Assembly: GCF_002812485.1 (NCBI RefSeq)
Contig: NZ_CP025004.1
Coordinates: 1-5,284, forward strand
Length of the DNA stretch: 5,284 bases
DNA from: Dickeya fangzhongdai
GTDB lineage: Bacteria > Pseudomonadota > Gammaproteobacteria > Enterobacterales > Enterobacteriaceae
Direction: 5' to 3'
Shown: positions 5,033-5,284 of the stretch, in pieces
Layout of the letters: every line of letters starts with the position of its first letter
Numbering within the stretch: the stretch's first letter is position 1
Translations under genes and position numbers: made by a program
Notes under the pieces: model-generated
What the model was told of the DNA's origin: nothing
Databases searched by the model: none
The model's input: the letters and a program-made list of their open reading frames with translations, nothing else

Positions 5033-5057
5033 AGCACCCTGCGCTTATGGCGGGCTG

Positions 5058-5085
5058 TTGTCTGGCACAGTTCATGTGCTAATAT
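5058..5085 (+). promoter_or_regulatory. Predicted promoter of antisense RNAI
   Basis: On the plus strand, TTGTCT (5058-5063) and TAATAT (5080-5085) are 16 bases apart, and TG at 5077-5078 makes an extended -10 element (TGCTAATAT). It faces against rep transcription from within the rep leader, as expected for the counter-transcribed RNA of a ColE2-type replicon. Predicted start near 5092. Confidence 0.65.
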
Positions 5086-5091
5086 CCTTTC

Positions 5092-5165
5092 AAGGTTTTG
5101 TACCTGGCCCTGGTAGTCATGCTCATCCGCCAAGATAGCTCATGATTGCCGGGGCTTTGTTTTTT
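5092..5165 (+). ncRNA. RNAI-like antisense RNA controlling rep
   Basis: A predicted untranslated RNA of about 74 bases, fully complementary to the start of the rep leader. Its body is one long stem-loop: GGCCCTGG (5106-5113) pairs with CCGGGGCT (5149-5156, with G-U pairs), and an upper stem pairs TCATGCTCATC (5117-5127) imperfectly with GATAGCTCATGA (5134-5145), leaving a CGCCAA loop. In ColE2, RNAI binds the rep leader and blocks Rep synthesis, setting copy number. If this RNA acts the same way, it also limits kwaA and kwaB, which depend on the same mRNA. ColE2 RNAI, as I recall, is longer (about 115 bases), so the 5' end here is uncertain. Confidence 0.7.
5106..5165 (+). terminator. Intrinsic terminator of RNAI
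   Basis: The 8-pair lower stem (5106-5113 with 5149-5156) is followed directly by TTGTTTTTT (5157-5165). The upper stem-loop sits inside it, so the same hairpin serves as the target-pairing structure and as the transcription stop. It ends about 5 bases short of the predicted rep transcription start. Confidence 0.7.
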
Positions 5166-5176
5166 CTGCCGTTAAA

Positions 5177-5204
5177 CTTATACCTTAAAACAACACGTTG
5201 TCAC
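5177..5204 (-). promoter_or_regulatory. Predicted rep promoter
   Basis: On the minus strand GTGACA (5199-5204) and TATAAG (5177-5182) lie 16 bases apart, each one base from a sigma70 consensus box. Expected start near 5170, which puts the whole RNAI target inside the leader. It would drive rep and, through overlapping genes without visible promoters of their own, kwaA and kwaB down to the terminator at 2284. Confidence 0.6.
5190..5201. repeat. Inverted repeat inside the rep promoter, with a partial second copy
   Basis: ACAAC-AC-GTTGT is a 12-base inverted repeat covering the spacer and the edge of the -35 box of the rep promoter. The half-containing octamer CACGTTGT (5194-5201) recurs directly at 5253-5260 inside the upstream ORF. 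Two spaced copies, one on a promoter, look like binding sites for a repressor or activator, but no such protein has been identified here and the match may be chance. Confidence 0.35.
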
Positions 5205-5210
5205 TAATCA

Positions 5211-5284
5211 CTAAAGAGAAACGGGTTTCCAACAGAAATCTCTTACGATAATCACGTTGTTACCGTAGATAATATGAAGGTCAT
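5211..5284 (-). CDS. C-terminal part of the same 78-residue unknown protein
   Basis: This is the continuation of the frame that begins at 163 and leaves at base 1, assuming the window ends are joined. It encodes the last 24 residues, NDLHIIYGNNVIIVRDF followed by CWKPVSL, and stops with TAG at 5211-5213. The segment looks like a beta hairpin (HIIYGNNVIIVRD) after the helical first part, so the joined protein reads as one plausible small fold. The stop codon lies only 6 bases before the -35 box of the rep promoter, and both genes run the same way, so read-through from this gene into rep is possible. Function unknown. Confidence 0.55.
   Translation of the reverse strand, partial: DLHIIYGNNVIIVRDFCWKPVSL

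Larger units (their letters stand above)
5033..5170 (-). promoter_or_regulatory. Untranslated leader of rep mRNA
   Basis: About 138 bases between the predicted rep start of transcription (near 5170) and the TTG start codon. Its first half is exactly complementary to the plus-strand antisense RNA. It contains the stem-loop between 5117 and 5145, whose loop on this strand reads CUUGGCG, a YUNR-type (UUGG) loop of the sort that starts sense-antisense pairing in ColE2-type control. In ColE2, rep lacks a good Shine-Dalgarno sequence and needs leader structure for efficient translation; the weak AGGG and UUG start here fit that picture. The detailed fold has not been computed. Confidence 0.65.

Noticed and set aside
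4775..5138. Two overlapping plus-strand frames over the start of rep and the RNAI region
   Set aside because: Antisense to the strongly conserved Rep N-terminus. Plus-strand transcription here is better explained by untranslated RNAI.
1..5284. Insertion sequence, CRISPR array, tRNA/rRNA gene or resistance gene
   Set aside because: No transposase, terminal repeats, spaced direct-repeat array, tRNA-like fold or recognisable resistance protein was seen on either strand.

Overview
The window looks like a complete small plasmid of an enterobacterium (Escherichia/Salmonella/Klebsiella type), about 5.28 kb. It has a ColE1-type mobilisation region and a ColE2-type replicon. An open reading frame leaving the left edge at base 1 continues in frame from base 5284 to a stop at 5211, which is good internal evidence that the two ends join in a circle. 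All protein genes lie on the minus strand. The only clear plus-strand gene is a predicted antisense RNA.

Layout in transcription order: (1) an unrecognised 78-residue ORF across the junction (163→1 / 5284→5211), with its own promoter-like sequence. (2) The rep control region (5033-5210), with a rep promoter, a long leader, and a counter-transcribed RNAI that has its own promoter and terminator hairpin. (3) rep (5032→4136), a ColE2-family initiator/primase that appears to start with UUG. (4) Two AT-rich genes overlapping rep and each other: a four-TM membrane protein (4146→3490) and a DUF4868-like protein (3497→2352). I read these as KwaA and KwaB of the Kiwa anti-phage system. (5) A ColE2-type origin (about 2343→2309), starting about 8 bases after the kwaB stop and merging into a strong intrinsic terminator (2316→2284). 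(6) oriT with a CTGG/CTTA nick sequence (2242/2243). (7) mobC, mobA, and mobB and mobD nested in another frame of mobA, ending at 260.

The main point of interest is the position of the kwa pair. In classical ColE2 plasmids, as I recall them, the origin directly follows rep. Here the defence genes sit between rep and its origin, overlap the rep stop codon and show no promoter of their own. Kiwa expression is therefore probably tied to rep mRNA and its RNAI control. The drop in G+C begins inside rep near base 4440, not at the rep/kwaA boundary. This suggests that the DNA-binding C-terminus of Rep, kwaAB and the origin came in as one block, so exchange of origin specificity would also carry the defence system.

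Family assignments are from recognition by eye, without database searches. Those for rep, mobA and mobC are strong, mobB/mobD good, Kiwa likely, and the 78-residue ORF is unknown.
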